DNA of 64,000 nt from Streptomyces avidinii (GTDB taxonomy: Bacteria; Actinomycetota; Actinomycetes; Streptomycetales; Streptomycetaceae), in contig NZ_BMVL01000012.1 in assembly GCF_014650695.1 (NCBI RefSeq), positions 62,001 through 126,000 of the forward strand, written 5' to 3'. A program made the translations under genes and the position numbers. This document shows, piece after piece, positions 42,170-50,095 of the stretch; the first letter of the stretch is position 1, and every line of letters starts with the position of its first letter. The notes beneath the pieces are model-generated. The model saw only the letters and a program-made list of their open reading frames with translations, was not told the origin of the DNA and did not search any database.

Positions 42170-43325
42170 GCTCGGCCTCCATCAGGGCGGTTTCCATCAA
42201 AGACGTGAAGCGGTCGAAGAGGTACGCGGCGTCGTGCGGGCCGGCAGCCGCCTCGGGGTGGTACTGGACGCTGAAGGCCGGCTGGTCGAGCAGCTGGAGG
42301 CCTTCGACGACGTTGTCGTTCAGGCAGACGTGGGAGACCTCGGCGCGGCCGTAGGCGGTCTCGGAGACCTTGTCGAGGGGCGCGTCGACGGCGAAGCCGT
42401 GGTTGTGCGCGGTGATCTCGACCTTGCCGGTGGTGCGGTCCTGGACCGGCTGGTTGATGCCGCGGTGGCCGTACTTCAGCTTGTAGGTGCCGAAGCCGAG
42501 CGCGCGGCCCAGGATCTGGTTGCCGAAGCAGATGCCGAAGAGCGGGGTCTTGCGGGCGAGCACGCCCTGCATGACGGAGACCGCGTGGTCGGCGGTGGCC
42601 GGGTCGCCCGGGCCGTTGGAGAAGAACACGCCGTCGGGGTCGACCGCGTACACGTCCTCGACGGTGGCGGTGGCGGGCAGCACGTGCACCTCGATGCCGC
42701 GCTCGGCCATCCGGTGCGGGGTCATGCCCTTGATGCCGAGGTCGACGGCGACGACGGTGAAGCGCTTCTCGCCGATCGCGGGGACGACGTACGCCTCCTT
42801 GGTGGCGACCTCGGCGGAGAGGTTCGCGCCCTTCATCTGAGGCTGCGACTTGACCTTGGCCAGCAGGGCCTCGTCGCGGATGCCGACCCAGGCCTCGCCG
42901 GAGAAGATGCCGACGCGCATGGCGCCGCGCTCGCGCAGGTGGCGGGTCAGGGCGCGGGTGTCGATGCCGGAGATCCCGACGACGCCCTGCTTGACGAGTT
43001 CCTCGTCAAGCGAGCGCTGCGAGCGCCAGTTGGACGGGACGCGGGCGGGGTCGCGTACGACGTAGCCGGCCACCCAGATACGGGAGGACTCGGGGTCCTC
43101 GTCGTTGACTCCGGTGTTGCCCACGTGCGGGGCGGTCATCACGACGACCTGCCGGTGGTACGACGGGTCGGTGAGGGTCTCCTGGTAGCCGGTCATGCCG
43201 GTGGAGAACACGGCCTCGCCGAAGGTCTCCCCCACAGCGCCGTAGGCGCGGCCGCGGAAGATCCGACCGTCCTCCAGGACGAGTACGGCGGGAGCTTTGG
43301 CTGCTCCCCTGGTGGAGGTCGTCAT
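42162..43325 (-). CDS. carA: Carbamoyl-phosphate synthase small subunit
   Basis: A 387-residue glutaminase subunit. Residues ~10-145 are the CPSase small-chain domain (LVLEDGRIFRGRAYGAVG; GTVFSTGMTGYQE-like), and ~200-380 the class I glutamine amidotransferase domain, with nucleophile Cys in FGICFGNQILGRALG and His/Glu in QYHPEAAAGP. Start at MTTSTRG; overlaps the PH-like membrane-protein gene by 4 nt. Confidence 0.97.
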
Positions 43326-43912
43326 CGTTCGGCGCCTTCCGTCGTGATGGATGAGTTCTGTGTGGTCAGCGTGCTGATGCTCTCGACCCAGGCGGCGTGT
43401 TCGGCCGCGCGGTCGGAGCGGAATCCGGAGTCGATCAACTTGTCGCCGTGCGCCCAGGTGACGATGAGCAGCCCGCCCTCGGTGAGTACCTTGCCCGCGA
43501 TTCCCTTGTCGAGGCGGGCGCCGCGCAGCTGCGCGGCCGGTACGAAGAAGTCGTTGGCCCCCGGTCGGACCACGTCGAGGCCCGCGTCGGTGAGCGTGAG
43601 CTCGACCCGGCTGCGCAGCCCCAGACCGTGGGCGACGATGCGGTCGAGCCACTGTCCGGCGGTGGTGGAGCCGTGGTACCGGCCGGTCAGCGCCAGCCGG
43701 TGCTCGGGGAGACCGTCGGGTGCGGCGGGCAGCTCCGGCAGATCGTTCTGCAGAGCGCCGCGCCATTTCCAGCCCTGCCGCATCAGCCAGTACACGAACG
43801 CGATGAAGACGACCAGGCCGATCACCCACGCGATGCGGGCGCCGAGGCTGGTCACCTCCGCCGACTGTCGTTCGGCGGCCTCGGCGGCCAGTTGGATTAC
43901 TGCAGGTGTCAC
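43322..43912 (-). CDS. Membrane-anchored PH-like protein within the pyr operon
   Basis: A 196-residue protein with one transmembrane helix (~residues 27-45, IAWVIGLVVFIAFVYWLM) and a cytoplasmic part (~80-180) resembling the bacterial PH-like fold (LTLTDAGLDVVRPGANDFFVPAAQLRGARLDKGIAG). It is coupled by 4-nt overlaps to pyrC before and carA after it, a conserved place in actinobacterial pyr operons as I recall. Function unknown; it could tether the pathway enzymes to the membrane near PyrD. Confidence 0.82.
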   Translation of the reverse strand: MTPAVIQLAAEAAERQSAEVTSLGARIAWVIGLVVFIAFVYWLMRQGWKWRGALQNDLPELPAAPDGLPEHRLALTGRYHGSTTAGQWLDRIVAHGLGLRSRVELTLTDAGLDVVRPGANDFFVPAAQLRGARLDKGIAGKVLTEGGLLIVTWAHGDKLIDSGFRSDRAAEHAAWVESISTLTTQNSSITTEGAER

Positions 43913-45195
43913 GCCAGTTTCCCGTCCACGACCGTTGCCCGGCCCCGCAGGAAGGTATGAGTGACGCGCCCCGGCAGCTCACGGCCCTCGTAAGGCGTGT
44001 TGCGGCTGCGGGAGGCGAAGTGTGCGGGGTCCACGACACCACGGTACGAGGTATCGACCAAGGTCAGGTTCGCGGGTTCACCTGCCGAGACGGGGCGGCC
44101 GTGGTTGTCCAGGCTGCCGATGCGCGCCGGGGCGAAGGACATCCGCTCGGCGACGCCCGCCCAGTCGAGCAGTCCGGTCTCCACCATCGTCTGCTGGACG
44201 ACGGAGAGCGCGGTCTCCAGGCCGACCATGCCCATGGCGGCGGCGGCCCACTCGCAGTCCTTGTCCTCGTGCGGGTGCGGGGCGTGATCGGTGGCAACGA
44301 TGTCGATCGTGCCGTCGGCGAGCGCCTCGCGCAGGGCCAGCACGTCGCGCTCGGTGCGCAGCGGCGGGTTGACCTTGTAGACCGCGTTGTACGAGCGCAC
44401 GAGCTCCTCGGTGAGGAGGAGGTGGTGCGGGGTGACCTCGGCGGTGACGTCGATGCCGCGGGCCTTGGCCCAGCGGACGATCTCGACGGAGCCGGCGGTG
44501 GAGAGGTGGCAGATGTGGACGCGGGAGCCGACGTGCTCGGCGAGCAGGACGTCGCGGGCGATGATCGACTCCTCGGCGACGGCCGGCCAGCCGCCGAGAC
44601 CGAGTTCGGCGGAGACGATGCCCTCGTTCATCTGGGCGCCCTCGGTGAGGCGGGGCTCCTGGGCGTGCTGGGCGACGACGCCGCCGAAGGCCTTCACGTA
44701 CTCCAGGGCGCGGCGCATGATCACGGCGTCGTCCACGCACTTGCCGTCGTCGGAGAAGACGGTGACGCGGGCGGCGGACTCGTGCATGGCGCCGAGCTCG
44801 GAGAGCTGCTTGCCCTCCAGGCCGACCGTGACGGCGCCGATGGGCTGCACGTCGCAGTAGCCGGACTCCTTGCCCAGGCGCCAGACCTGCTCGACGACGC
44901 CGGCGGTGTCGGCGACCGGGAAGGTGTTCGCCATGGCGAACACCGCGGTGTAGCCGCCGGAGGCGGCGGCGCGGGTGCCGGTGAGCACGGTCTCGGAGTC
45001 CTCGCGGCCGGGCTCGCGCAGGTGGGTGTGCAGGTCGACAAGGCCGGGGAGGAGGACCTGGCCCTCGGCCTCGATGACGGTCGCGCCCTCGGCGGAGAGG
45101 TTCCGGCCGACCTCGGCGATGGTCTCGCCGTCGATCAGGACGTCCTGCGCCTCGCCGCCGAGTACCTTCGCGCCACGGATAAGGATCTTGCTCAT
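43909..45195 (-). CDS. pyrC: Dihydroorotase
   Basis: A 428-residue type I dihydroorotase, third step of pyrimidine synthesis. The zinc motif is DLHTHLREPG; also FSDDGKCVDDA, HICHLSTAGSVEIV, EVTPHHLLLTEE and the catalytic ATDHAPHPHEDKD. Start at MSKILIRGAKVL after a short gap behind pyrB. Confidence 0.97.
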   Translation of the reverse strand: MSKILIRGAKVLGGEAQDVLIDGETIAEVGRNLSAEGATVIEAEGQVLLPGLVDLHTHLREPGREDSETVLTGTRAAASGGYTAVFAMANTFPVADTAGVVEQVWRLGKESGYCDVQPIGAVTVGLEGKQLSELGAMHESAARVTVFSDDGKCVDDAVIMRRALEYVKAFGGVVAQHAQEPRLTEGAQMNEGIVSAELGLGGWPAVAEESIIARDVLLAEHVGSRVHICHLSTAGSVEIVRWAKARGIDVTAEVTPHHLLLTEELVRSYNAVYKVNPPLRTERDVLALREALADGTIDIVATDHAPHPHEDKDCEWAAAAMGMVGLETALSVVQQTMVETGLLDWAGVAERMSFAPARIGSLDNHGRPVSAGEPANLTLVDTSYRGVVDPAHFASRSRNTPYEGRELPGRVTHTFLRGRATVVDGKLA

Positions 45196-45197
45196 GG

Positions 45198-46190
45198 TTA
45201 CTTGCTCTCCTCGGTACGCGTGGCTGCGGGGGTGGTGGTGACGGCGGGCTCGGAGCCGCCGAGCAGCAGGTACAGGACGGCCATCCGGGTGGAGACGCCG
45301 TTGGCGACCTGTTCGACGGCGGTGCAGCGGTCGGAGTCGGCGACCTGGGCGGTGATCTCCATGCCGCGGTTCATCGGGCCGGGGTGCATCACGATGGCGT
45401 GCTCGGGCATCTTCGCCATGCGGTCGCCGTCGAGCCCGTACCGGCGGGAGTACTCGCGCTCGGTCGGGAAGAAGGCGGCGTTCATGCGTTCGCGCTGCAC
45501 ACGCAGCATCATCACCGCATCTGACTTCGGCAGCACGTCGTCGAGGCTGTACGAGACCTCGCACGGCCAGGTCTCGACGCCGATCGGGACGAGCGTGGGC
45601 GGGGCCACCAGGGTGACCTGGGCGCCGAGCGTGTGCAGCAGGTGGACGTTGGAGCGGGCCACGCGGCTGTGCAGGACGTCGCCGACGATGGTGATCCGGC
45701 GGCCGTTCAGGTCCTTGCCGAGGCCCGCGTCGCGGCCGACCAGGCGGCGGCGCATGGTGAAGGCGTCCAGCAGGGCCTGGGTGGGGTGCTCGTGGGTGCC
45801 GTCGCCGGCGTTGACGACGGCGGAGTCGATCCAGCCGGAGGTCGCGAGCCGGTAGGGGGCGCCGGAAGCGTGGTGGCGGATGACGACCGCGTCGGCCCCC
45901 ATGGCCTCCAGGGTCAGCGCGGTGTCCTTCAGGGATTCGCCCTTGGAAACGGACGAACCCTTGGCGGAGAAGTTGATGACATCGGCCGAGAGCCGCTTGG
46001 CGGCCGCCTCGAAGGAGATCCGGGTGCGGGTCGAGTCCTCGAAGAAGAGGTTGACGACGGTGAGGCCGCGCAGGGTGGGCAGCTTCTTGATCGGCCGGTC
46101 CGCGACGCGGGCCATCTCCTCGGCGGTGTCGAGGATCAGGACGGCGTCGTCGCGCGTGAGATCGGCGGCCGAGATGAGGTGGCGCTTCAT
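45198..46190 (-). CDS. pyrB: Aspartate carbamoyltransferase, catalytic chain
   Basis: A 330-residue enzyme joining carbamoyl phosphate and aspartate. The carbamoyl-phosphate motif is DSTRTRISFEAAAKRL, followed by KGESLKDT, VIRHHASGAPYRLA and HPTQALLDAFTM. No regulatory pyrI gene is present. It lies 107 nt after pyrR and 2 nt before pyrC. Confidence 0.97.
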   Translation of the reverse strand: MKRHLISAADLTRDDAVLILDTAEEMARVADRPIKKLPTLRGLTVVNLFFEDSTRTRISFEAAAKRLSADVINFSAKGSSVSKGESLKDTALTLEAMGADAVVIRHHASGAPYRLATSGWIDSAVVNAGDGTHEHPTQALLDAFTMRRRLVGRDAGLGKDLNGRRITIVGDVLHSRVARSNVHLLHTLGAQVTLVAPPTLVPIGVETWPCEVSYSLDDVLPKSDAVMMLRVQRERMNAAFFPTEREYSRRYGLDGDRMAKMPEHAIVMHPGPMNRGMEITAQVADSDRCTAVEQVANGVSTRMAVLYLLLGGSEPAVTTTPAATRTEESK

Positions 46191-46297
46191 CTGGATGGCT
46201 CCGTAGGTCGGGAGGGCAGGCGGACTGACGGGCGGAGGTGCGAGCGGGCAGGGCAGGCCGCGGCGCGGGCCCGGTCGGGGCCCGTCACTCGGACGGT

Positions 46298-46873
46298 CTA
46301 CTGGCCTGCTTCCGGGGTGGTCCGCTGGCCGAGCAGTACGGCGTCACGGCCGTCCTCCTCCTGGAGCTGGACCTTGACGGTCTCCCGCAGCGACGTGGGG
46401 AGGTTCTTGCCGACGTAGTCGGCGCGGATCGGCAGTTCCCGGTGGCCTCGGTCGACGAGGACCGCGAGCTGCACGGCGCGGGGGCGGCCGAGGTCGCCGA
46501 GGGCGTCGAGGGCGGCACGGATGGTGCGGCCGGAGAAGAGCACGTCGTCGACGAGGACGACCAGGCGGCCGTCGAGGTCGTCGCCGGGGATCTCGGTGCG
46601 ACCGATCGCGCGGGCGGGCTTCATCCGCAGGTCGTCGCGGTACATGGTGATGTCGAGGGAGCCGACCGGGATCTTCGTACCGGTGATCTCTTCGAGCTTG
46701 GCGGCCAGCCGGCGGGCGAGGAAGACACCGCGGGTCGGAATGCCGAGGAGCACCACGTCGTCGGCGCCCTTGGCGCGTTCGACGATCTCGTGGGCGATGC
46801 GGGTCAGGACCCGCGCGATGTCCTGCGCGTCCAGTACGGGACGCATGGAATCGGTGTGCTGCTGGGTGTCCAT
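46298..46873 (-). CDS. pyrR: Pyr operon regulator PyrR (uracil phosphoribosyltransferase-like)
   Basis: A 191-residue PRTase-fold RNA-binding protein. The PRPP motif is LVVLVDDVLFSGRTIRAALDAL, with ILTRIAHEIVERAKG and LLGIPTRGVFLARRLA. It senses UMP/UTP and binds its own leader. First gene of the pyr operon; AAGGAGG stands 8 nt before the ATG inside a predicted PyrR-binding hairpin. Confidence 0.96.
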   Translation of the reverse strand: MDTQQHTDSMRPVLDAQDIARVLTRIAHEIVERAKGADDVVLLGIPTRGVFLARRLAAKLEEITGTKIPVGSLDITMYRDDLRMKPARAIGRTEIPGDDLDGRLVVLVDDVLFSGRTIRAALDALGDLGRPRAVQLAVLVDRGHRELPIRADYVGKNLPTSLRETVKVQLQEEDGRDAVLLGQRTTPEAGQ

Positions 46874-46881
46874 GAAAAGGA

Positions 46882-46917
46882 CCTCCTTCTCCGCCTCACG
46901 GGACGGACCTTAAAGGA
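46882..46917 (-). promoter_or_regulatory. PyrR-binding leader with sequestered ribosome binding site
   Basis: On the minus strand the sequence CGTCCCGTGAGGCG (46892-46905) matches 12 of 14 positions of the PyrR loop consensus ARUCCNGNGAGGYU, recalled from Gram-positive leaders. It is nested in a stem (TCCG/CGGA) and an outer pairing of TCCTT (46913-46917) with AAGGA (46884-46888) of the pyrR ribosome binding site. PyrR binding would therefore block translation initiation. A similar mode has been reported for Mycobacterium smegmatis. Confidence 0.75.
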
Positions 46918-47052
46918 CGTCTGATGTACGTCTCACACGGTACCAGGGAGAGCCCGGTGACTCGGACCGGGCCGGTACGGAACGGCTCTCACACGGCTGC
47001 CGGGAGTGAGCCCCCGGGGGGCGACCAAGACCATTCGGCTTGACGCATCCAA

Positions 47053-47082
47053 GTAACGCTGCGTAACCTCACAGTGAGTTAC
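47053..47082 (+). promoter_or_regulatory. Two abutting BldD boxes upstream of bldD
   Basis: GTAACGCTGCGTAAC (47053-47067) and CTCACAGTGAGTTAC (47068-47082) each fit the BldD-(c-di-GMP) consensus nTnACnnnnnGTnAn and are contiguous. They end 78 bp before the bldD ATG. This agrees with known autoregulation by BldD. Confidence 0.8.
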
Positions 47083-47160
47083 CAGCCGCGCGGCGGAGCC
47101 GCACGTAGTTACGTAGTCGCAGTGTCCATCAGTCACAGCGTCACAGCGTCCGGGAGCGTT

Positions 47161-47661
47161 ATGTCCAGCGAATACGCCAAACAGCTCGGGGCCAAGCTCC
47201 GCGCCATCCGCACCCAGCAGGGCCTTTCCCTCCACGGTGTCGAGGAGAAGTCCCAGGGCCGGTGGAAGGCCGTCGTGGTCGGTTCGTACGAGCGCGGGGA
47301 CCGCGCCGTGACCGTCCAGCGTCTTGCCGAGCTGGCGGACTTCTACGGGGTTCCGGTTCAGGAACTGCTGCCGGGCACGACTCCCGGCGGAGCGGCCGAG
47401 CCGCCGCCGAAGCTGCGTCTCGACCTGGAGCGCCTGGCGGGCGTCCCCGCCGAGAAGGCCGGCCCGCTGCAGCGCTACGCCGCGACGATCCAGAGCCAGC
47501 GCGGCGACTACAACGGCAAGGTGCTGTCGATCCGCCAGGACGACCTGCGCACCCTGGCCGTCATCTACGACCAGTCCCCCTCGGTGCTGACCGAGCAGCT
47601 GATCAGCTGGGGCGTGCTGGACGCGGATGCGCGCCGTGCGGTGGCGCACGAGGAACTCTGA
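47161..47661 (+). CDS. bldD: BldD, c-di-GMP-responsive developmental master regulator
   Basis: A 166-residue regulator. Residues 1-~70 are the XRE-type helix-turn-helix (KLRAIRTQQGLSLHGVEEKS), and ~80-166 the C-terminal domain with the c-di-GMP motif R114-G-D116 and R125-Q-D-D128, the same numbering as in the S. coelicolor protein. With c-di-GMP it dimerises and represses sporulation genes during vegetative growth. It lies divergent from pyrR, has two BldD boxes upstream and a strong terminator downstream. A longer frame starts at 47074 but overlaps the boxes and is unlikely. Confidence 0.98.
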   Translation: MSSEYAKQLGAKLRAIRTQQGLSLHGVEEKSQGRWKAVVVGSYERGDRAVTVQRLAELADFYGVPVQELLPGTTPGGAAEPPPKLRLDLERLAGVPAEKAGPLQRYAATIQSQRGDYNGKVLSIRQDDLRTLAVIYDQSPSVLTEQLISWGVLDADARRAVAHEEL

Positions 47662-47692
47662 GTTCCGGGCCCCAGACCAGCAGAAACGTTTA

Positions 47693-47740
47693 CCGGTGGG
47701 TGCCGGACCCTTGCGGGGGTCGGGCACCCACCGGCTTTTT
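47693..47740 (+). terminator. bldD terminator
   Basis: CCGGTGGGTGCCGGACCC (47693-47710) pairs with GGGTCGGGCACCCACCGG-like sequence (to 47734), with one bulged/mismatched position, and is followed by CTTTTT (to 47740), a classic intrinsic terminator. Confidence 0.92.
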
Positions 47741-47750
47741 CGTTCCCTCG

Positions 47751-47808
47751 CGCCCTCATACGGAAGGGCCCGCAACGCTGTCGTTGCGGGCCCTTCCGTA
47801 TGAGGGCG
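47751..47808. terminator. 27-bp perfect inverted repeat between convergent bldD and nusB
   Basis: Arms 47751-47777 and 47782-47808 are exact reverse complements with a 4-nt loop (CTGT). It lies 22 nt past the nusB stop and probably ends the efp-nusB transcript, in addition to stopping read-through from bldD. Confidence 0.85.
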
Positions 47809-47830
47809 GTGCCGGCGCTGGGCCGTGCGG

Positions 47831-48265
47831 TCAGCTCTCGCTGCGCCGCAGGTTCGGCTTCAGGTCCTTGAAGCGGGCCAGCAGGCCGTTCACGAACGAG
47901 GGCGACTCGTCCGTCGAGAACTCCTTGGCCAGCTGGACGGCCTCGTCGATGGCCACGGCGTCCGGGGTCTCGTCCACCCAGATCAGCTCGTAGGCACCGA
48001 GCCGCAGGATGTTCCGGTCGGCGACCGGCATGCGGTCGAGCTCCCAGTCCACGGCGTAGGTGATGATCAGGTCGTCGATGCGGTCCACCTTGTCGGCGTA
48101 ACCCTCGACGAGATCCATCGTGAAGGCGCTGACCGGCGGCTGCCGGTCGTCCGATCGCGCGTGGCGGATCCAGTCCGCGAGCACCTCGCGCACGGGCACC
48201 CCGCGCTGGTCGGCCTCGAAAAGGATCTGGAAGGCGCGCTTGCGCGCATTGCTCCGAGCAGCCAC
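47831..48265 (-). CDS. nusB: Transcription antitermination factor NusB
   Basis: A 144-residue all-helical factor for rRNA operon antitermination (with NusE/S10 at boxA). ARKRAFQILFEADQRG begins the fold; DRNILRLGAYELIW and AIDEAVQLAKEFSTDESPSFVNGLLA are the family core. GTG start, 3 nt after efp. Confidence 0.96.
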   Translation of the reverse strand: MAARSNARKRAFQILFEADQRGVPVREVLADWIRHARSDDRQPPVSAFTMDLVEGYADKVDRIDDLIITYAVDWELDRMPVADRNILRLGAYELIWVDETPDAVAIDEAVQLAKEFSTDESPSFVNGLLARFKDLKPNLRRSES

Positions 48266-48268
48266 GGG

Positions 48269-48835
48269 TTAGTTGCTCTTCCGGCCGAGGTAGTCGCTGG
48301 TGCGGGTGTCGACCTTGACCGTCTCGCCGGTGGTGACGAAGAGCGGGACCTGGATCTCGTAGCCCGTCTCCAGCGTGGCGGGCTTGGTGCCACCGGTGGA
48401 GCGGTCGCCCTGGACGCCCGGGTCGGTGTGCTCGATCTTGAGCTCGACCGCGGCCGGGAGCTCGACGTAGAGCACCTCGCCCTCGTGCTGGGCGACGGAG
48501 GCGGTGAAGCCCTCGATCAGGAAGTTGGCGGCGTCGCCGACAGCCTTCTTGTCGACCATCAGCTGGTCGAAGGTGCTCATGTCCATGAAGACGAAGTACT
48601 CGCCGTCCATGTAAGAGAACTGCATGTCACGGCGGTCGATGGTGGCCGTCTCGACCTTGGTGCCGGCGTTGAACGTCTTGTCGACGACCTTGCCGGACAT
48701 CACGCTCTTCAGCTTGGTACGCACGAAGGCCGGGCCCTTGCCGGGCTTGACGTGCTGGAACTCGACGACGGACCAGAGCTGGCCCCCGTCGAGCTTCAGC
48801 ACCATGCCGTTCTTGAGGTCGTTCGTGGAAGCCAC
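48269..48835 (-). CDS. efp: Elongation factor P
   Basis: A 188-residue factor relieving ribosome stalling at polyproline. Three beta domains: KNGMVLKLDGGQLWSVVEFQ, then the tip loop KPGKGPAFVRTK with the Lys at the position modified in E. coli, and the C-terminal domain (IQVPLFVTTGETVKVDTRTSDYLGR). No EpmA/EarP-type modification gene is in the window. GTG start; lies between the M24 peptidase homologue and nusB. Confidence 0.97.
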   Translation of the reverse strand: MASTNDLKNGMVLKLDGGQLWSVVEFQHVKPGKGPAFVRTKLKSVMSGKVVDKTFNAGTKVETATIDRRDMQFSYMDGEYFVFMDMSTFDQLMVDKKAVGDAANFLIEGFTASVAQHEGEVLYVELPAAVELKIEHTDPGVQGDRSTGGTKPATLETGYEIQVPLFVTTGETVKVDTRTSDYLGRKSN

Positions 48836-48894
48836 GGTTGCGGAATCTCCTGCACTGGAAGACCACGGGTGCGCGCACGGACCGGCAGAGCCGA

Positions 48895-50001
48895 CTAGAG
48901 CGCGAGCAGCTCCTTGGTCGTAATGGTGAGTAGCTCGGGACCGCCGTCCGCCTCGGGGCGTACGACGAGCGTGTCATCGATCCGGACACCTCCCCGGCCC
49001 GGGAGGTGAACCCCCGGTTCGACGGTGACCGGCACGCAAGCGTCCAGTTTACCCATTGCCGTAGGTGCAAGCTGCGGGTCCTCGTCGATTTCGAGGCCCA
49101 CGCCGTGTCCGGTCGACGGAGCCAGGGCTTCCGAGTGCCCTGCCGAGTCCAGGACGGAGCGTGCGGCATGGTCCACGTCCCGGTACGCGGCCCCCGGCAG
49201 CAGGGCCTCGCGCCCGGCCCGCTGGGCGGTGAAGACGAGGTCGTACAGCTCGATCTGCCAGTCGGCCGGGCTGGTGCCGATCACGAAGGTCCGCCCGATC
49301 TCGCACCGGTAGCCACGGTAGTTGGCGCCCAGGCAGACCGTGAGGAAGTCGCCCTCCTCCACCCTGCGGTCGGAGGGCCGGTGCCGGGAGCGGCCCGAGT
49401 GCGGGCCGGTGCCGACGGAGGTGGGGAAGGCGGGGCCGTCCGCCCCGTGATCGACGAGTCTGCGCTCCAGCTCCAGAGCGAGGTGCCGTTCCGTACGCCC
49501 CACCAGGATGGACTCCAGCAGCTCGCCGAGGGCCTGATCGGCGATCTCCGCGGCGATCCGCAGGCAGGCGATCTCCTCCTCGTCCTTGACGAGGCGCTGC
49601 TGCTCCACGGCGGTGCCGAGGTCCGCGAGGCGCAGCTTGGGCGCCACGGAGCGCAGGGCCCGGTGCCGGCCGACGGTGAGGTGGTGTTCCTCCACGGCGA
49701 GCGACTCGGCCCGCAGGGAGGCGGCCAGGTCGGCCGCGGCGACGGCCGGGTCACCGCCGGGGCTGCCCAGCACGGAGACGTCCAGGCGTTCGTCGAGGCG
49801 GCCCTCGTCGGCCTCGCCGGTGGGCGCACCGGCGCAGAAGAGCATGTCCTCGGCGGGGCCGACGAGCAGCACCGCGCCGAGCGGGGACGCCCCGGAGAGG
49901 TAGCGGACGTTCGCCGGACGCGTGATCAGTGCGGCGGCGTTCCCCGCGGCGGCGCATCGGTCGCGAAGCAGGCTCCGGCGGGCGGCGTACACGTCTGACA
50001 T
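48895..50001 (-). CDS. M24 (Xaa-Pro aminopeptidase-like) protein with altered metal ligands
   Basis: A 368-residue creatinase/aminopeptidase-P-fold protein: N-terminal creatinase domain (~1-130, ALITRPANVRYLSGASPLGAV) and pita-bread domain. In active M24 enzymes the ligands are Asp-Asp-His-Glu-Glu. Here the segment GDFLTVCLGANYRGYRCEIGRT has Cys at the first and Glu at the second Asp position; GHGVGLEIDEDP has the His; VEPGV has the Glu; VRIDDTLVV has Asp at the last Glu. Metal-dependent peptidase activity is thus doubtful. It is conserved beside efp in actinobacteria. Confidence 0.88.
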   Translation of the reverse strand: MSDVYAARRSLLRDRCAAAGNAAALITRPANVRYLSGASPLGAVLLVGPAEDMLFCAGAPTGEADEGRLDERLDVSVLGSPGGDPAVAAADLAASLRAESLAVEEHHLTVGRHRALRSVAPKLRLADLGTAVEQQRLVKDEEEIACLRIAAEIADQALGELLESILVGRTERHLALELERRLVDHGADGPAFPTSVGTGPHSGRSRHRPSDRRVEEGDFLTVCLGANYRGYRCEIGRTFVIGTSPADWQIELYDLVFTAQRAGREALLPGAAYRDVDHAARSVLDSAGHSEALAPSTGHGVGLEIDEDPQLAPTAMGKLDACVPVTVEPGVHLPGRGGVRIDDTLVVRPEADGGPELLTITTKELLAL

Positions 50002-50095
50002 GTCTTCGAGCGTACGAGCGCCCGCGGGATCCGGCCCGGCGAGCGCGTCCGGACGGGCCCCGGGGTGTCCGGCGGGGCGTCCGGCGGTTCAGCGC

